Below are positions 63,909 through 64,000 of a DNA stretch of 64,000 nt, in pieces. The notes below the pieces were generated by a model. It ran no database searches. It had not been told where the DNA came from and worked only from the letters and a program-made list of their open reading frames with translations. The stretch is from positions 1,674,001-1,738,000 of the forward strand of contig NZ_CP133264.1 of NCBI RefSeq assembly GCF_030915445.1. Reading direction: 5' to 3'. The first letter of the stretch is position 1; the number at the start of each line of letters is the position of its first letter. This stretch comes from Clostridium sp. OS1-26 (GTDB taxonomy: Bacteria > Bacillota > Clostridia > Clostridiales > Clostridiaceae). The translations under genes and the position numbers were made by a program.

Positions 63909-64000
63909 TTTAAGACAAAAAATAACTATAAATAACCTTATACATATGGAGATAAATAGCAATTAAGTATGATGGTTTATTTTACATCATATTAACTTGT

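Noticed and set aside
1-64000. CRISPR array, prophage or insertion sequence
   Set aside because: No regularly spaced short repeats with unique spacers, no transposase, integrase or phage structural gene was found; the repeats seen are palindromic intergenic elements.

Overview
The window is AT-rich, tightly packed DNA from an anaerobic, spore-forming, amino-acid-fermenting Firmicute, most likely a Clostridium of the sensu stricto / C. sporogenes-botulinum type. This rests on a complete selenocysteine-dependent glycine reductase (grd) cluster, cortex-lytic and sporulation cell-wall enzymes (SleB, CwlD), rubrerythrin, T-box, glycine and M-box riboswitches, a CggR-led glycolytic operon, and frequent TTG/GTG starts behind strong GGAGG sites. 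The species is not fixed by the sequence.

Layout. 1-1.9 kb (minus): J-domain protein, DUF5685 protein, CYTH protein. 2.1-6.7 kb: an Agr-type peptide quorum-sensing locus (response regulator and sensor kinase on plus; AgrB and a 45-residue AgrD on minus), followed by a secreted bacteriocin-like protein and a small membrane protein that could be its immunity partner. 6.8-12 kb: YejK-like protein, class II aldolase, DUF421/DUF4363 pair, TGS-uridine-kinase-like protein. 12.4-22.3 kb: L-serine dehydratase, rubrerythrin, cation exchanger, PssA, VTT, CBS, lipid kinase, YgiQ. 22.6-25.6 kb: an M-box Mg2+ riboswitch ahead of a soluble MgtE-like protein and an NRAMP-related Mg2+ transporter. 25.9-37.9 kb: SleB, T-box-cysK-cysE, QueG, PlsC, Nth, CinA, M42 peptidase, VanW protein, tRNA-Leu, CwlD, TrmL, DegV. 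38.3-46.8 kb: tandem glycine riboswitch followed by grdX-trxB-trxA-grdE-grdA-grdB-grdC-grdD; grdA and grdB each contain an in-frame UGA for selenocysteine. 47-48.4 kb: BMP lipoprotein. 48.6-56.3 kb: rpoN, then cggR-gap-pgk-tpiA-gpmI. 56.8-63.7 kb (minus): an NfnA-like subunit, NuoE-like, NuoF-like (frameshifted near its 3' end) and a 1202-residue GltD/NuoG-like fusion, together a probable flavin-based electron-bifurcating NAD(P)H/ferredoxin oxidoreductase.

How it fits together. Serine dehydratase, O-acetylserine pathway and glycine reductase handle serine, cysteine and glycine. Thioredoxin reductase and thioredoxin feed electrons to glycine reductase, whose acetyl phosphate gives ATP. The glycolytic operon and the bifurcating complex balance NADH, NADPH and ferredoxin.

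Most notable: (i) an AgrD with no cysteine, whose predicted signal would be a five-residue serine lactone, next to a bacteriocin-like gene; (ii) a family of long, modular, palindromic intergenic elements sharing a 20-base apical motif, one copy lying inside the tpiA-gpmI interval; (iii) the multi-subunit bifurcating cluster with a frameshift that removes the NuoF C-terminal ferredoxin domain and a Rex-like site upstream; (iv) a convergent gene pair whose two proteins both end in KTES because a perfect palindrome is read from both strands.
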